A stretch of 37,969 nt of DNA from an uncultured Actinomyces sp. (GTDB lineage Bacteria > Actinomycetota > Actinomycetes > Actinomycetales > Actinomycetaceae), in NCBI GenBank assembly GCA_938041695.1, contig CALISI010000014.1:1-37969 (forward strand), read 5' to 3'. The position numbers and the translations under genes are program-made. The first letter of the stretch is position 1; each line of letters starts with the position of its first letter. Shown here piece after piece: positions 30,579 through 37,969 of this stretch. The notes beneath the pieces were generated by a model, which saw only the letters and a list, made by a program, of their open reading frames with translations, did no database searches and was not told where the DNA came from.

Positions 30579-33359
30579 TCACGCCCCGGGTGCTCGCTCC
30601 AGGAGGTAGGTAAGCAGCGTGATCGCGCCCTGCTTGGACAGGGGTTCGTTGCCGTTGCCGCACTTGGGGGACTGGACGCAGCGTGGGCACCCGGACTCGC
30701 AGTCGCAGGAGGAGACGGCCTCGAGGGTCGCGGCCACCCACGCCCGCGCGCTGTGAAAGCCGGCGAGCACGTGCCCGGCGCCGCCCCGAAACGCGTCGTG
30801 AATGAAGACGGTGGGTGCGCCCGTGTCGTCGTGCAGCTCGGTGGACAGGCCGCCCAGGTCCCAGCGGTCGCAGGTCGCGACGAGGGGCAGGATTCCGATC
30901 ATCGCGTGCTCGGTCGCGTGCAGTGTGCCCGCCAGGTCCGCGGCCTCGATCCCCATCGCGGCCAGCGCCGGCGGGGTGAGCGTGAACCACGTGGACTTCG
31001 TGGGCAGCGTGTGGGTGGGCAGGAACAGCTCGATGTTGCGGATGAACTTGAGCCCGGGCAGGCGCAGCAGGTCGTAGTCGGTGACCCGCGTCGACACGTT
31101 CGTCGGCCCGTGATGCCACGTGACCGTGCCGTCCCCGCACACATACGTCTCCTCGATGGCGCACACCTCGACGCTCGTGTGGGTCGCCGAACGCGTGCGC
31201 AGGGGAGTGCGCACCTCCTCGACCAGGGCAACGCGCGCGTCGACCGTCCGCGCGGGCGGGATGATGATCGACGAGGCCTGGGCCACCTCCCGCTCCCCAC
31301 CCCCGAGGCGCTCGGTTCCCTGGGCACCGCCCGGCGCCTCGGGCAGGAGAGCGCGAGGCCACCCCTGGGCGGTGGGAGCGGTGGGCGTGGTGAGTGAGGT
31401 GAGGCTGAGGACGTGGAAGGTGCGCCCCTGGTGGATGTAGATGGCGCCGGGGAAGACGTGGGCGTCGGCGGAGGCCTGGTCGATCGTGCCGATGACGGTG
31501 CCGGTGGCCGAGTCGACGATCTGGACGTCCCCGCCGGCGCCACGCAGGTCGGTGAGGTCGCTGGGGCGCTCGGGCCTGGTGGCGTCCCAGAAGTACCCTG
31601 CGGGCCGGCGTTTGAGGTAGCCGTCGGCGACGAGGCGCTCGGTGACGCCTCGCAGTTCCGGTCCAAAGTAGGTGATATCGGACGGTGTGATCGGTATTTC
31701 GGCGGCTGCGGCGGCGACGTGCGGAGCCAGCACCCATGGGTTCGAGGGGTCGATAACGGAGGCCTCGACCTCGCCGAAAATATGCTCCGGGTGGCGCACC
31801 AGGTACGCGTCCAGCGGGTTGTCCGACGCGATGAGCACGGACGTGCCCGGCGCGCCCGCGCGACCCGCGCGCCCGATCTGCTGGCGCAGGGACGCGCGCG
31901 TGCCCGGCCAGCCGACCGTGATCGTCGCGTCCAGCCCCGAGATGTCCAGGCCCATCTCAAGCGCCGACGTCGTCGCGAGCGCCCTCACGCCTCCCGTGCG
32001 GATCGCCTCCTCGAGCGCCCGACGCTCCTCGGGCAGGTAGCCGCCGCGATACGCACCCACCCGCCCCGCGTTCGCCGAACCACGCGCCGAGAGCCGGTCG
32101 CGCACCTGAGCGGCCACGGCCTCGGCCCCCGCGCGCGAACGCACGAAGGCGAGCAGGCGCGCCCCCTCCTCGACGAAAGCGGCGGCCAGGTTGGCGGCCT
32201 CGACCCCGGCGCTGCGCCGCACGATCGGGACCGTGAGCGTGGCCGTGCCGGGCGGCGCGTCGAGGGCTTCCAAGAAAGAAGAGATGTCGACCTCGGACTC
32301 GTCGGCCATGATCGCGCCCTGCCACAGGACCAGCTCGTGGGCGCCAGCCGGTGAGCCGTCCTCGGTGATGGCGACCGCGTCGCGCCCCGTCAGTGCGCGC
32401 CCGATCGCCGCCGCGTCGCGCACGGTCGCGCTCAGCATGACGACGCGCGGATCCGCCCCCAGGTGGTGGGCGACGCGCAGTAGGCGGCGCACGACCAGCG
32501 CAATGTGCGAGCCGGTCACGCCGCGCCAATGGTGGGCCTCGTCAATGACGATGAGGCGCAGCGACGCCAGGAAACGTGACCACCGCTGGTGCGACGGCAG
32601 CATCACGTAGTGCAGGAAATCCGGGTTCGACAGGATCAGGTCGGCGCCAGCGCGCGCCCACTCCTTCGCCTCGCGCGGCGTGTCCCCGTCCACGGTCGTT
32701 GCGCGCACGCGGCGCAGCCTCTCATCGACGAGGCCGGAGCTTCCTGCTGGGTCTGTTTCTGCCTGCGCGTCGGCGGGGGTCGCGTCCTGGCCGAGCAGCG
32801 CCATGAGCGAGGTCAGCTGATCCGCCGCCAGAGCCTTCGTCGGAGCCAGGTAGAGGGCCGTCGGGCGGCGGTGGATCGCGGAAATACGCGACGAATCCTC
32901 GGCCTCCACCAGGTCGGACAGGATCGGCGTCCACGCGGCCAGCGACTTGCCGGACCCCGTGCCCGTCGCGAGCACGATGTCGCGGCCATGCCGGATCGCG
33001 TCCAATGCCTCGCGCTGATGAACCCACGGGCGCTCCACGCCCCGGCGCGCCCACGCGTCCACAACCGCGGGGCTGACCCACTGCGGCCAAGCCGCGATCC
33101 GCCCCTTCCTCCCCGGCAGCGTCACGTGGCCGAGCAGCCGATCATCCCCGGCGCTCAGGCGCTCCACGACCGCCAGCAGGTCGGCGGGGGAGGGCGACGA
33201 GGCGAGGTCCGGCACGGCAGTGCTGTTCGGTCGCGCCCGATCATCCGCCTCGCCTCGATGCGACGCCGACGACCCCGCGCCCGGAGCCAAGTGCGCGCCC
33301 TCGCGTGAACCCGCCCCGGCCTCGTGCGAGTCGGGAGAGGCAGGGCGGTCAGCGCTCAT
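30579..33359 (-). CDS. Superfamily 2 DEAD/DEAH helicase with DUF1998 zinc domain (MrfA/Hrq1-like)
   Basis: The protein has 926 residues. After a 60-residue disordered start come the helicase motifs: Q-like VHQREALDAIRHGRD, motif I ATGTGSGKS, motif II DEAHH (VIDEAHHWRGV), motif III SATVRD, and in the second RecA domain EMGLDISGLDATITVGWPG and QQIGRAGRAG. The C-terminal DUF1998 part has the four-cysteine cluster C-D-C-E-S-G-C-P-R-C and CGNGNEPLSK, typical of MrfA (YprA) repair helicases for cross-linked DNA. ATG 33359 overlaps the YbjN-like gene by 11 bp. An equivalent helicase lies near the tad genes in mycobacteria (Rv3649, from memory). Confidence 0.9.
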   Translation of the reverse strand: MSADRPASPDSHEAGAGSREGAHLAPGAGSSASHRGEADDRARPNSTAVPDLASSPSPADLLAVVERLSAGDDRLLGHVTLPGRKGRIAAWPQWVSPAVVDAWARRGVERPWVHQREALDAIRHGRDIVLATGTGSGKSLAAWTPILSDLVEAEDSSRISAIHRRPTALYLAPTKALAADQLTSLMALLGQDATPADAQAETDPAGSSGLVDERLRRVRATTVDGDTPREAKEWARAGADLILSNPDFLHYVMLPSHQRWSRFLASLRLIVIDEAHHWRGVTGSHIALVVRRLLRVAHHLGADPRVVMLSATVRDAAAIGRALTGRDAVAITEDGSPAGAHELVLWQGAIMADESEVDISSFLEALDAPPGTATLTVPIVRRSAGVEAANLAAAFVEEGARLLAFVRSRAGAEAVAAQVRDRLSARGSANAGRVGAYRGGYLPEERRALEEAIRTGGVRALATTSALEMGLDISGLDATITVGWPGTRASLRQQIGRAGRAGAPGTSVLIASDNPLDAYLVRHPEHIFGEVEASVIDPSNPWVLAPHVAAAAAEIPITPSDITYFGPELRGVTERLVADGYLKRRPAGYFWDATRPERPSDLTDLRGAGGDVQIVDSATGTVIGTIDQASADAHVFPGAIYIHQGRTFHVLSLTSLTTPTAPTAQGWPRALLPEAPGGAQGTERLGGGEREVAQASSIIIPPARTVDARVALVEEVRTPLRTRSATHTSVEVCAIEETYVCGDGTVTWHHGPTNVSTRVTDYDLLRLPGLKFIRNIELFLPTHTLPTKSTWFTLTPPALAAMGIEAADLAGTLHATEHAMIGILPLVATCDRWDLGGLSTELHDDTGAPTVFIHDAFRGGAGHVLAGFHSARAWVAATLEAVSSCDCESGCPRCVQSPKCGNGNEPLSKQGAITLLTYLLERAPGA

Positions 33360-33837
33360 CCGCGCCCGGACTCACCAACCCCAGCGCCTCGGAGGCGGAC
33401 TCCTTGACGTACTGCATCGCCGCGATACCCGTCGAAATACCCGACGAAATAGCGTCACGTAGCTGCACGTCCGACAGGCCAGCCTCCGTGTCCACCACGA
33501 AATCCGCGTACACGCCCAGCGTCCCCTCCGGCGACGTCGACGTGTACACCGTCGGGAAGTACTTCTCGCGATTCCAATTGTCCGCGGTCGCGAACAGAGC
33601 GGGCTCCGCGCTCTCCGCCGACAGATCCGACTCCCACAGCGCACGAATCGACAGGAAACGCCCCGCCGTATCGAAGGACACCAGGAACGGAACACCGTCG
33701 AAAATCGCGCCCGCCGCGTGACCCTTTTCGATCACATCCAGCCCGTAGCCCATCTCGCGCACGGCCTCAACAACCCGCTCAAAAACGGCCGGGTAGGGGG
33801 TCACCTCATCCTCGGGAACCACGTACGGAACGTTCAC
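33349..33837 (-). CDS. YbjN-like protein (first of helicase-linked pair by position next to helicase)
   Basis: A 162-residue cytosolic alpha/beta protein. Features of the YbjN/T3SS-chaperone-like fold: VERVVEAVREMGYGLDV-type first helix and strand, FDTAGRFLSIRALWE, and a hydrophobic VYADFVVDTEAGLSD followed by the amphipathic C-terminal helix. GTG 33837 overlaps the stop of the preceding paralogue (GTGA) and has GGGAGG 7 bases before it. It overlaps the helicase start, so the three are co-translated. Family by pattern only. Confidence 0.7.
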   Translation of the reverse strand: MNVPYVVPEDEVTPYPAVFERVVEAVREMGYGLDVIEKGHAAGAIFDGVPFLVSFDTAGRFLSIRALWESDLSAESAEPALFATADNWNREKYFPTVYTSTSPEGTLGVYADFVVDTEAGLSDVQLRDAISSGISTGIAAMQYVKESASEALGLVSPGADER

Positions 33838-34292
33838 AGCGAAGCCTCCCGCCCCTGAGAATCCCAATCCACGAACCCCGGCAACGTCACCTCAAGATCC
33901 GCGAAAAAACCCATAATCATCGACATCGACGTCTCAAAGAAATTATCCAACTGCGTCTGAGTGAGCCCCGACATGACCACGATGTTGCACTCAGCGATCA
34001 AGCCATACTGCGTGCCGTCCTCCAGGGGAGCCAGGTACGCCTTCGGGCCCGTGCGCGTCGAATTGCAGGCCGCGACCTCTCGGGCCAGCTCACCGAACTG
34101 CTCCGGCGTGCGCGCAATCCCGCGCCACTGCGCGCGCAACTGCAGAATCTGAGGGTTCGTCGCATTCCAGAAAAACGCGGCATTCGGCGTCAGGTAAGCC
34201 AGCTCGCCCTCGTTATAGTCGCCGAAACGCACATCGCGAGAACGCAATAAATCCCGAATACGATCGGTGCTGACAGGTGAAGATGCAGCCAC
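33834..34292 (-). CDS. YbjN-like protein, paralogue of the next gene
   Basis: A 152-residue cytosolic alpha/beta protein with the same general pattern: short helix RIRDLLRSRDVRFG, FWNATNPQILQLRAQWRG, CNIVVMSGLTQTQLDNFFETS, which resembles YbjN-type domains (SGL/T-x-x-Q-L-D-x-F at the last helix). GTG 34292 has GGGAG 6 bases before it; TTG 34298 is a poorer alternative. First gene of the operon YbjN, YbjN, helicase. Confidence 0.7.
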   Translation of the reverse strand: MAASSPVSTDRIRDLLRSRDVRFGDYNEGELAYLTPNAAFFWNATNPQILQLRAQWRGIARTPEQFGELAREVAACNSTRTGPKAYLAPLEDGTQYGLIAECNIVVMSGLTQTQLDNFFETSMSMIMGFFADLEVTLPGFVDWDSQGREASL

Positions 34293-34509
34293 TGACAACT
34301 CCCGCGTGACACGTATGGATCGGACACCCCCACTGTAACCGAGGCCTCTCTCCTGCGCGCGCCCACCTTGTCTGACAACTTCCGGGGGTGATGCGCCGGG
34401 CGTTCCTCCGCATGGCGCCAGCCCCGGGCCTGCACGCGTGCCGACCTTCCCCTGTGCGATCGCCTTGGACTAGCGTCAAACCCGAACCAATCCACACGCC
34501 CGCGCCACA

Positions 34510-34525
34510 CTCCACTACAGTGGAG
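34510..34525 (+). promoter_or_regulatory. Inverted repeat over a likely -10 of the PAP2 gene
   Basis: CTCCACT-AC-AGTGGAG is a 7-bp dyad covering TACAGT (34516-34521), a plausible -10 about 40 bp before ATG 34560. It may be an operator. The rest of the 260-bp gap shows nothing clear. Confidence 0.4.
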
Positions 34526-34559
34526 GCGGAATACGCCATCGACACGAACGGAGGACACC

Positions 34560-35651
34560 ATGGACGACCCCAACGCCGCCCTGCCCTCCGACCCGACCGT
34601 CGACGAGTCCTACACCAAAGGCTCGCGCCCTGCGCGCCCCCGCAAGCGCTCGTCGGCAACCGCCGATACCGCGGGCCGCGCGCCCCGAGAAGACAGCGCG
34701 TCCGCGAACCAGCGTTGCGCCCGAGGGCGCACCCCCAGCCCCGCACCCGCCGACACGCCTGCGGCGGACGGGCCCCGGCCTCGTCGCCTAACCTCCGACT
34801 CCTGGTACCGGCTCAAGCTGACCCGACGCATTGGCGGCGTCGCGACCTGTCTGGCGCTCACGATGCTCATCAGCCACGTGGCCCTCGCAACCGCGCCCGG
34901 GCAGGTCCTCGATACCATCCTCATGGAAGGCACGATGCGCTCCGCGAGCCGCTACGAAGCCTTCTCCACGCTCATCACGGGCATCGTGTCCGTGCCCGTC
35001 ATGGTCGCAGCCGGCCTTTTCGTCGCCCTTGTCGCCGCCGCGCGACGCCGACCTACCCTCGCCGGGCGCGCCCTCGGAGCCGTCGTCGGTGCGAACGTCA
35101 CGACCCAACTCCTCAAGGACTACATCCTCACCCGCCCCAACCTCGGCGTCACGACGGGTGCCGGCAACTCGCTGCCCTCCGGGCACACGACCGTTGCCGT
35201 CACCCTCTCGCTCGCCCTCATCGTCGTCGCACCCCAATGGTTCCGCAGCCCGTCGGCGTGGATCGGGTGGGCGTGGACATCCCTCATGGGCGTGTCCGTC
35301 ATGATGGAAGGCTGGCACCGCCCCTCTGACGTCATCACCGCCGTCCTCATCGCGGGGGCGTGGGCGCTCGCCCTGTCGCCCATCGAGCGACGGCCCCGGC
35401 ACGGAGCGAAAGTCCAACGCGTCATGATGTGGGCGAGCCTCGGGCTCATCGTGATCGCCCTGCTGGCCACCGGCGCCGCCATGTGGGGCTTCAGTATGTC
35501 CGCCGCATCCCCCGGATCTGGGTACGGCTTCGTGGACTTCCTGCAGGTGAGGCCCTGGCGATCCCGCGTCCTCGGCGTCGCAGCTGTCGCGTGGGTGAGC
35601 GCCGTGTGCGGCCTCATCATGCACGAAGTCGACCGCCTCGCGGGCGAGTAA
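34560..35651 (+). CDS. PAP2-family membrane phosphatase
   Basis: The protein has 363 residues. About 80 residues of basic, disordered N-terminus, then six membrane segments. Phosphatase motifs: KDYILTRP (K-x6-R-P), PSGHTT with the acid His, and HRPSDV with the nucleophile His preceded by the expected Arg-rich or Trp-His context (MMEGWHRPSD). Acts on lipid pyrophosphates or phosphatidate at the outer face. ATG 34560 with GGAGG before it. The N-terminal linker contains one copy of the 13-mer (34772-34784). Confidence 0.88.
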   Translation: MDDPNAALPSDPTVDESYTKGSRPARPRKRSSATADTAGRAPREDSASANQRCARGRTPSPAPADTPAADGPRPRRLTSDSWYRLKLTRRIGGVATCLALTMLISHVALATAPGQVLDTILMEGTMRSASRYEAFSTLITGIVSVPVMVAAGLFVALVAAARRRPTLAGRALGAVVGANVTTQLLKDYILTRPNLGVTTGAGNSLPSGHTTVAVTLSLALIVVAPQWFRSPSAWIGWAWTSLMGVSVMMEGWHRPSDVITAVLIAGAWALALSPIERRPRHGAKVQRVMMWASLGLIVIALLATGAAMWGFSMSAASPGSGYGFVDFLQVRPWRSRVLGVAAVAWVSAVCGLIMHEVDRLAGE

Positions 35652-35908
35652 ATTTCGCGGCTGAGGCTGTGGCTGAGGCTGCGTTGCTTGGGTTGCCTGG
35701 TTGGTTGTGGCGCCGCTGGTGTTCCGGGCGCCGTCGGGCCCGGCCGCCCGCGAGATCGCCACACGCGAGCTTTGCTCGGCGCGTCGATCTCGAAGCCCGC
35801 CCGTGCCCTCCGGGCCCTCCGGCACCCTCCACACCGGCGGCGCCTGGTCGCGGATCGGTGGCTTGGTGCCGCGTTTCGAAGCCCGGCCAGGCCCCGCCGC
35901 CGCTTAGT
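35652..35908. other. Spacer without recognised gene
   Basis: GC-rich DNA after the PAP2 gene. It begins with short repeats of GAGGCTGTGGCT; no gene or strong hairpin recognised. Confidence 0.5.
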
Positions 35909-36022
35909 AGTTTCGCACGTAATTCCCCTGCGACTCTTTCAAATATTGAATTCAGATCGTTGGAATTGCAGCGTTTTCAGAGTTTGTTGAAACTTCGTCC
36001 AATCGAATTACGTGCGAGATTT
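35909..36022 (+). repeat. 114-nt inverted-repeat element, copy C
   Basis: Left end AGTTTCGCACGTAATTCC, right end GAATTACGTGCGAGATT, inverted at 14 of 15 inner positions. Gapless relative of copies A (10067-10180) and B (36050-36163), with the core TTTCAAATATTGAATTCAGA and GATCGTTGGAATT. It is separated from copy B by 27 bases, in the same direction. Confidence 0.7.
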
Positions 36023-36049
36023 CGGGGGAGCTGTCTGTGCCGTCCCAGC

Positions 36050-36163
36050 AATTTCGCGTGCAATTCCTTCGGATGTGTTTCAGGGTTTGAAGTCTGATCG
36101 TTGGAATTCTGTGGATTCTGCGTTGGTGTGGGGTTGGGCTGAGTTGGAATTGCGTGCGAAATT
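36050..36163 (+). repeat. 114-nt inverted-repeat element, copy B
   Basis: Left end AATTTCGCGTGCAATTCC, right end GGAATTGCGTGCGAAATT (16 of 18 inverted). Core TTTCAGGGTTTGAAGTCTGA and GATCGTTGGAATT matches copies A and C. Confidence 0.7.
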
Positions 36164-36189
36164 GAGGGGGCTCGTCTTGGCGATGGTGT

Positions 36190-36302
36190 TTGTTCCTCAG
36201 GGGCATTGCAGTGCTTAGTTGCCATTGCAATGCTGTGCTATCTGGTGCATTGGTCTTGTGTCTAGTGCATCGCTTGCCTTTTCGGTGCAATGCGTTGCCA
36301 GG
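36190..36302. other. Spacer with recurring TGCATTG/GCAATGC words
   Basis: GCATTGCAGTGC, CCATTGCAATGC, GGTGCATTGG, GTGCATCGC and GGTGCAATGCGTTG occur within 110 bases. They may form small hairpins. No gene recognised. Confidence 0.4.
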
Positions 36303-36358
36303 CTGAAACTGCTGTCACCTTTGCGGCCCGGTTTTCGTGGTGGCGGTTTCATGTGGGT

Positions 36359-36567
36359 GCGAAAAAGTTCGCCCTGCGGCGCTGTGTCATCGCGAAAGCG
36401 CGAAAAAGTTCGCCCGGCGCGCTTAAAACACCCCAAATTCGGCGTTTTTGTGCTTGCTGGGCGAGTTTTTTCGCGGAAAGGCCGCTGGGGGCGCCGTGCT
36501 GGGCGAGTTCTTTCGCGGAAAGGCCGCTGGAGGCGCCGTGCTGGGCGAGATTTTTCGCGGAATGGGC
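36359..36567. repeat. Array of five 16-bp sites, two forward and three reverse, with 42-bp tandem repeats
   Basis: GCGAAAAAGTTCGCCC occurs at 36359 and 36400 (41 bp apart). Its near reverse complement GGGCGAGTTYTTTCGC occurs at 36459, 36501 and 36543, in 42-bp tandem units that begin at 36456, 36498 and 36540 and also contain GGAAAGGCCGCTGG. The units are multiples of three, but reading frames through them lack start signals and known domains. The layout looks more like a protein-binding array. Confidence 0.75.
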
Positions 36568-36760
36568 CCGGCATGGCGCAGTTGTTTGCTCGAAGGCCCC
36601 ATCAACCTTCTGTCATCTTTCAGTTGGGCTCGCTCAGTGAACCGCCCCTGGCATTGCGGGGTTTGGGCAGTGGATAATGAGGCGAGGGAGCTGGGCCTTC
36701 GATTCGGCAGACAGTCACCCGTCGCCCCCGTCCAACCGCAGATCACCAGAAAGGGCCGCC

Positions 36761-37285
36761 ATGCCTCGTCCCGCATCAGCCGTCGTCACCTCCAAGCCTG
36801 CGCGCTTCGTCCTGGCGCTGCTGCGCATCGCGGTCGGCTTTATTTTCCTGTGGTCGTTCGTGGATAAGACATTCGGCCTGCACTATTCGACGGGCCCGTC
36901 TCGCGCGTGGATCAACGGTGGCACACCCGCGCAAAGCTACCTGACGGGTGCTACGACTGGCAAGCCTCTGGCCTCCTTCTTTGAGTCCCTCGCCGTGCCC
37001 GCGATGGATTGGCTGTTCATGCTGGGCCTGCTGGGCATTGGGCTGGCGTTCCTGCTGGGTATCGGCACGCGGCTCGCGGCCGTCGCGGGCGTTGTCATGC
37101 TGGGTTTCATGTACGCGGCCGTCGCGCCGTGGGTGTGGGGCTCCCTCAATCCGGTCGTCAACGAGCACCTGGTCTACGCGCTCGTTCTCATCCTGATTCC
37201 GCTCACCAGCGCGGGTGACACGCTCGGCTTGGGCGCGTGGTGGAAGGGTCTGGAGCTCGTGAAGAAGCTGCCCTTCCTCATCTGA
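36761..37285 (+). CDS. DoxX-like membrane protein
   Basis: A 174-residue protein with four membrane segments: LALLRIAVGFIFLWSFVDK at the start is the DoxX/MauE-type first helix (R-x-x-x-G-x-x-F-x-W/F-x-x-x-D-K). Then come a loop, LLGIGLAFLLGIGTRLAA, VVMLGFMYAAVAP and LVYALVLILIPL. DoxX relatives belong to thiol or redox-linked membrane complexes; the precise role is unknown. I start at ATG 36761, with AAAGGG 6-7 bases before; an upstream ATG (36677) extends into unrelated spacer. Confidence 0.85.
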   Translation: MPRPASAVVTSKPARFVLALLRIAVGFIFLWSFVDKTFGLHYSTGPSRAWINGGTPAQSYLTGATTGKPLASFFESLAVPAMDWLFMLGLLGIGLAFLLGIGTRLAAVAGVVMLGFMYAAVAPWVWGSLNPVVNEHLVYALVLILIPLTSAGDTLGLGAWWKGLELVKKLPFLI

Positions 37286-37303
37286 TTCGTTCGACAGTCT
37301 CGA

Positions 37304-37338
37304 CGAGGTCGTGGCCGGGTTCTCCGGTCGCGGCCTCG
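37304..37338 (+). terminator. Terminator of the DoxX-like gene
   Basis: A 15-bp stem with three G-U pairs (CGAGGTCGTGGCCGG with CCGGTCGCGGCCTCG) and loop GTTCT, followed by CTGTGTTGTTGG. Confidence 0.7.
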
Positions 37339-37517
37339 CTGTGTTGTTGGCGGGTGTGGGGTGTGCTGTCCGGTCGACTCGCACAGCCTCGCGTCGGGAC
37401 GTAGGTCCCCGATGGATCCTGAAAAAGCGCGCACGTGATGAGGGGAACGGCCCGCCGTGCGCGTCGCGTTTCTGACGCACGATTGACACGAGATATTGTG
37501 GTCATCGTACGGCTCAA

Positions 37518-37563
37518 ACACTAGATCTAGTGATCCGTGATCGCGTACCCCTAGATCTAGGGG
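37518..37563. promoter_or_regulatory. nrdR box: Two NrdR-type boxes upstream of nrdD
   Basis: CACTAGATCTAGTG (37519-37532) and CCCCTAGATCTAGGGG (37548-37563) are perfect dyads with the shared core CTAGATCTAG. The core fits the NrdR consensus CwAnATnTwG, and the centres are 30 bp apart, close to the three-turn spacing usual for paired NrdR boxes. NrdR would repress nrdD when dATP is high. The downstream gene is a ribonucleotide reductase, which supports the call. Confidence 0.8.
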
Positions 37564-37839
37564 AGGCCACACCGGGCGGAGAAAACCTCCATCACCCACA
37601 GTGCCACGACCGCGCCCCACAAGGGCGCAGTGTTCACGACGTGTCGATCACGCGTCCGAACAGCAGGACGGTCGCCCGCCGGAGGCGGCAGGTGAAGCGG
37701 CGGCGGGCCGCCTTTGCAACGCAACGCCGCGACACGGCGACACAGTCCAATAACCACACAGATCCCCACGCCAAAGTACCCACTGCAGAAGTGCAGACAC
37801 GCAGACACGCGGCAACGCAGAAAAGACAGGAGCAGAACA
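37564..37839 (+). other. Long leader region of nrdD
   Basis: 276 bp between the NrdR boxes and the nrdD ATG. It holds a small hairpin GCGCCC-CACAA-GGGCGC (37612-37628), a GC-rich GGCGGCGGGCCGCC-like stretch, and GCAGACACGCAGACACGCGG near the end. I recognise no riboswitch, in particular no B12 box. Where transcription starts is not clear. Confidence 0.45.
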
Positions 37840-37969
37840 ATGACCGCACCCCGCTACGACGTCGACGCTATTGCAACCGTCGAGGAGTACCTCGATCGCT
37901 CCGATTGGCGAGTGAACGCCAACGCAAACCAGGGGTATTCGCTGGGCGGCCTGATCCTGAACTCGGCGG
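37840..37969 (+). CDS. nrdD: Anaerobic ribonucleoside-triphosphate reductase, 5' end (partial)
   Basis: The first 43 codons before the window ends. TVEEYLDRSDWRVNANANQG followed by YSLGGLILNS is the well-conserved N-terminal region of NrdD (glycyl-radical class III reductase that makes dNTPs without oxygen; cofactors and the activase NrdG lie outside). ATG 37840 has AGGAG 9 bases before it. Paired NrdR boxes 280 bp upstream agree. Confidence 0.88.
   Translation, partial: MTAPRYDVDAIATVEEYLDRSDWRVNANANQGYSLGGLILNSA

Noticed and set aside
30529..31737. A 402-codon frame overlapping the helicase on the same strand
   Set aside because: Out-of-frame shadow of the helicase; Arg/His/Pro-rich.
36448..36867. 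A plus-strand frame with 14-residue repeats across the 42-bp units
   Set aside because: It overlaps the DoxX-like gene start in another frame and has no start signal; composition is not protein-like.
37564..37839. Cobalamin or other riboswitch before nrdD
   Set aside because: No B12 box or other known core could be recognised; class III reductases do not need B12.

Overview
The window looks like chromosomal DNA of a high-GC actinobacterium. The Actinomyces/Schaalia group (Actinomycetales) is my best guess, inferred from high GC, a WhiB regulator, a GlxR-type Crp, ESX-like proteins with a mycosin-like protease, a Tad/Flp pilus locus of actinobacterial type, many small Ser/Thr-rich lipoproteins, and the gene order. 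From memory, the stretch from about 12 to 33 kb has the same kinds of genes in a similar arrangement as the M. tuberculosis region around Rv3649-Rv3683 (helicase, tad genes, HAD phosphatase, epoxide-hydrolase-like protein, crp, whiB4, ponA2, metallophosphoesterase). I could not run a search to confirm this.

Left part (1-9.6 kb): a tandem pair of lipoproteins with matching C-terminal tails; purB; an ESX-like small protein translationally coupled to a large alpha/beta hydrolase; a holin-like membrane protein; hisC; a YwiC-like membrane protein; a bile acid:sodium symporter family transporter; and two convergent paralogous lipoproteins. At 9.6-11.8 kb lies a repeat-rich stretch, a complete IS256/IS1249-like insertion sequence with 25-bp terminal repeats and an 8-bp target duplication, and a tRNA-Pro(CGG) with its terminator.

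Middle (12-22.3 kb): metallophosphoesterase and bifunctional penicillin-binding protein (one operon), divergent whiB plus a DUF4177-type gene, crp, a probable pseudo-enzyme of the epoxide-hydrolase family coupled to a large acidic membrane protein, a polytopic membrane protein, a cytosolic unknown and a HAD phosphatase. At 22.4-27 kb is a compact Tad/Flp pilus cluster: ssd/cpaE-like, tadA, a fused tadB-tadC-like gene, pilin, tadE-like and tadG-like. At 27.2-30.5 kb an operon of the opposite strand encodes an ESX-like protein, a PPE/EspB-like Gly-rich protein and a mycosin-like serine protease; no type VII core genes are in view. Right part (30.6-38 kb): an MrfA/Hrq1-like helicase with two YbjN-like genes, a PAP2 phosphatase, a 1.1-kb repeat-rich spacer, a DoxX-like gene and the 5' end of nrdD behind two NrdR-type boxes.

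The most interesting signals are non-coding. (1) A motif with core CACAGGG, often with the DnaA-box-like TTATCCACA, occurs at exactly 30-bp spacing before three operons: the ESX-like/hydrolase pair, the ssd-tad operon and the pilin operon. This suggests one shared regulator for pilus and secreted proteins. (2) Three copies of a 114-nt element with 18-nt terminal inverted repeats. (3) A 13-mer, ACGAGGCCGGGGC, found five times in intergenic or linker DNA. (4) An array of five 16-bp sites in two orientations. With the Tad pilus, (1) and (3) are compatible with a DNA-uptake or competence system, but that is a hypothesis.
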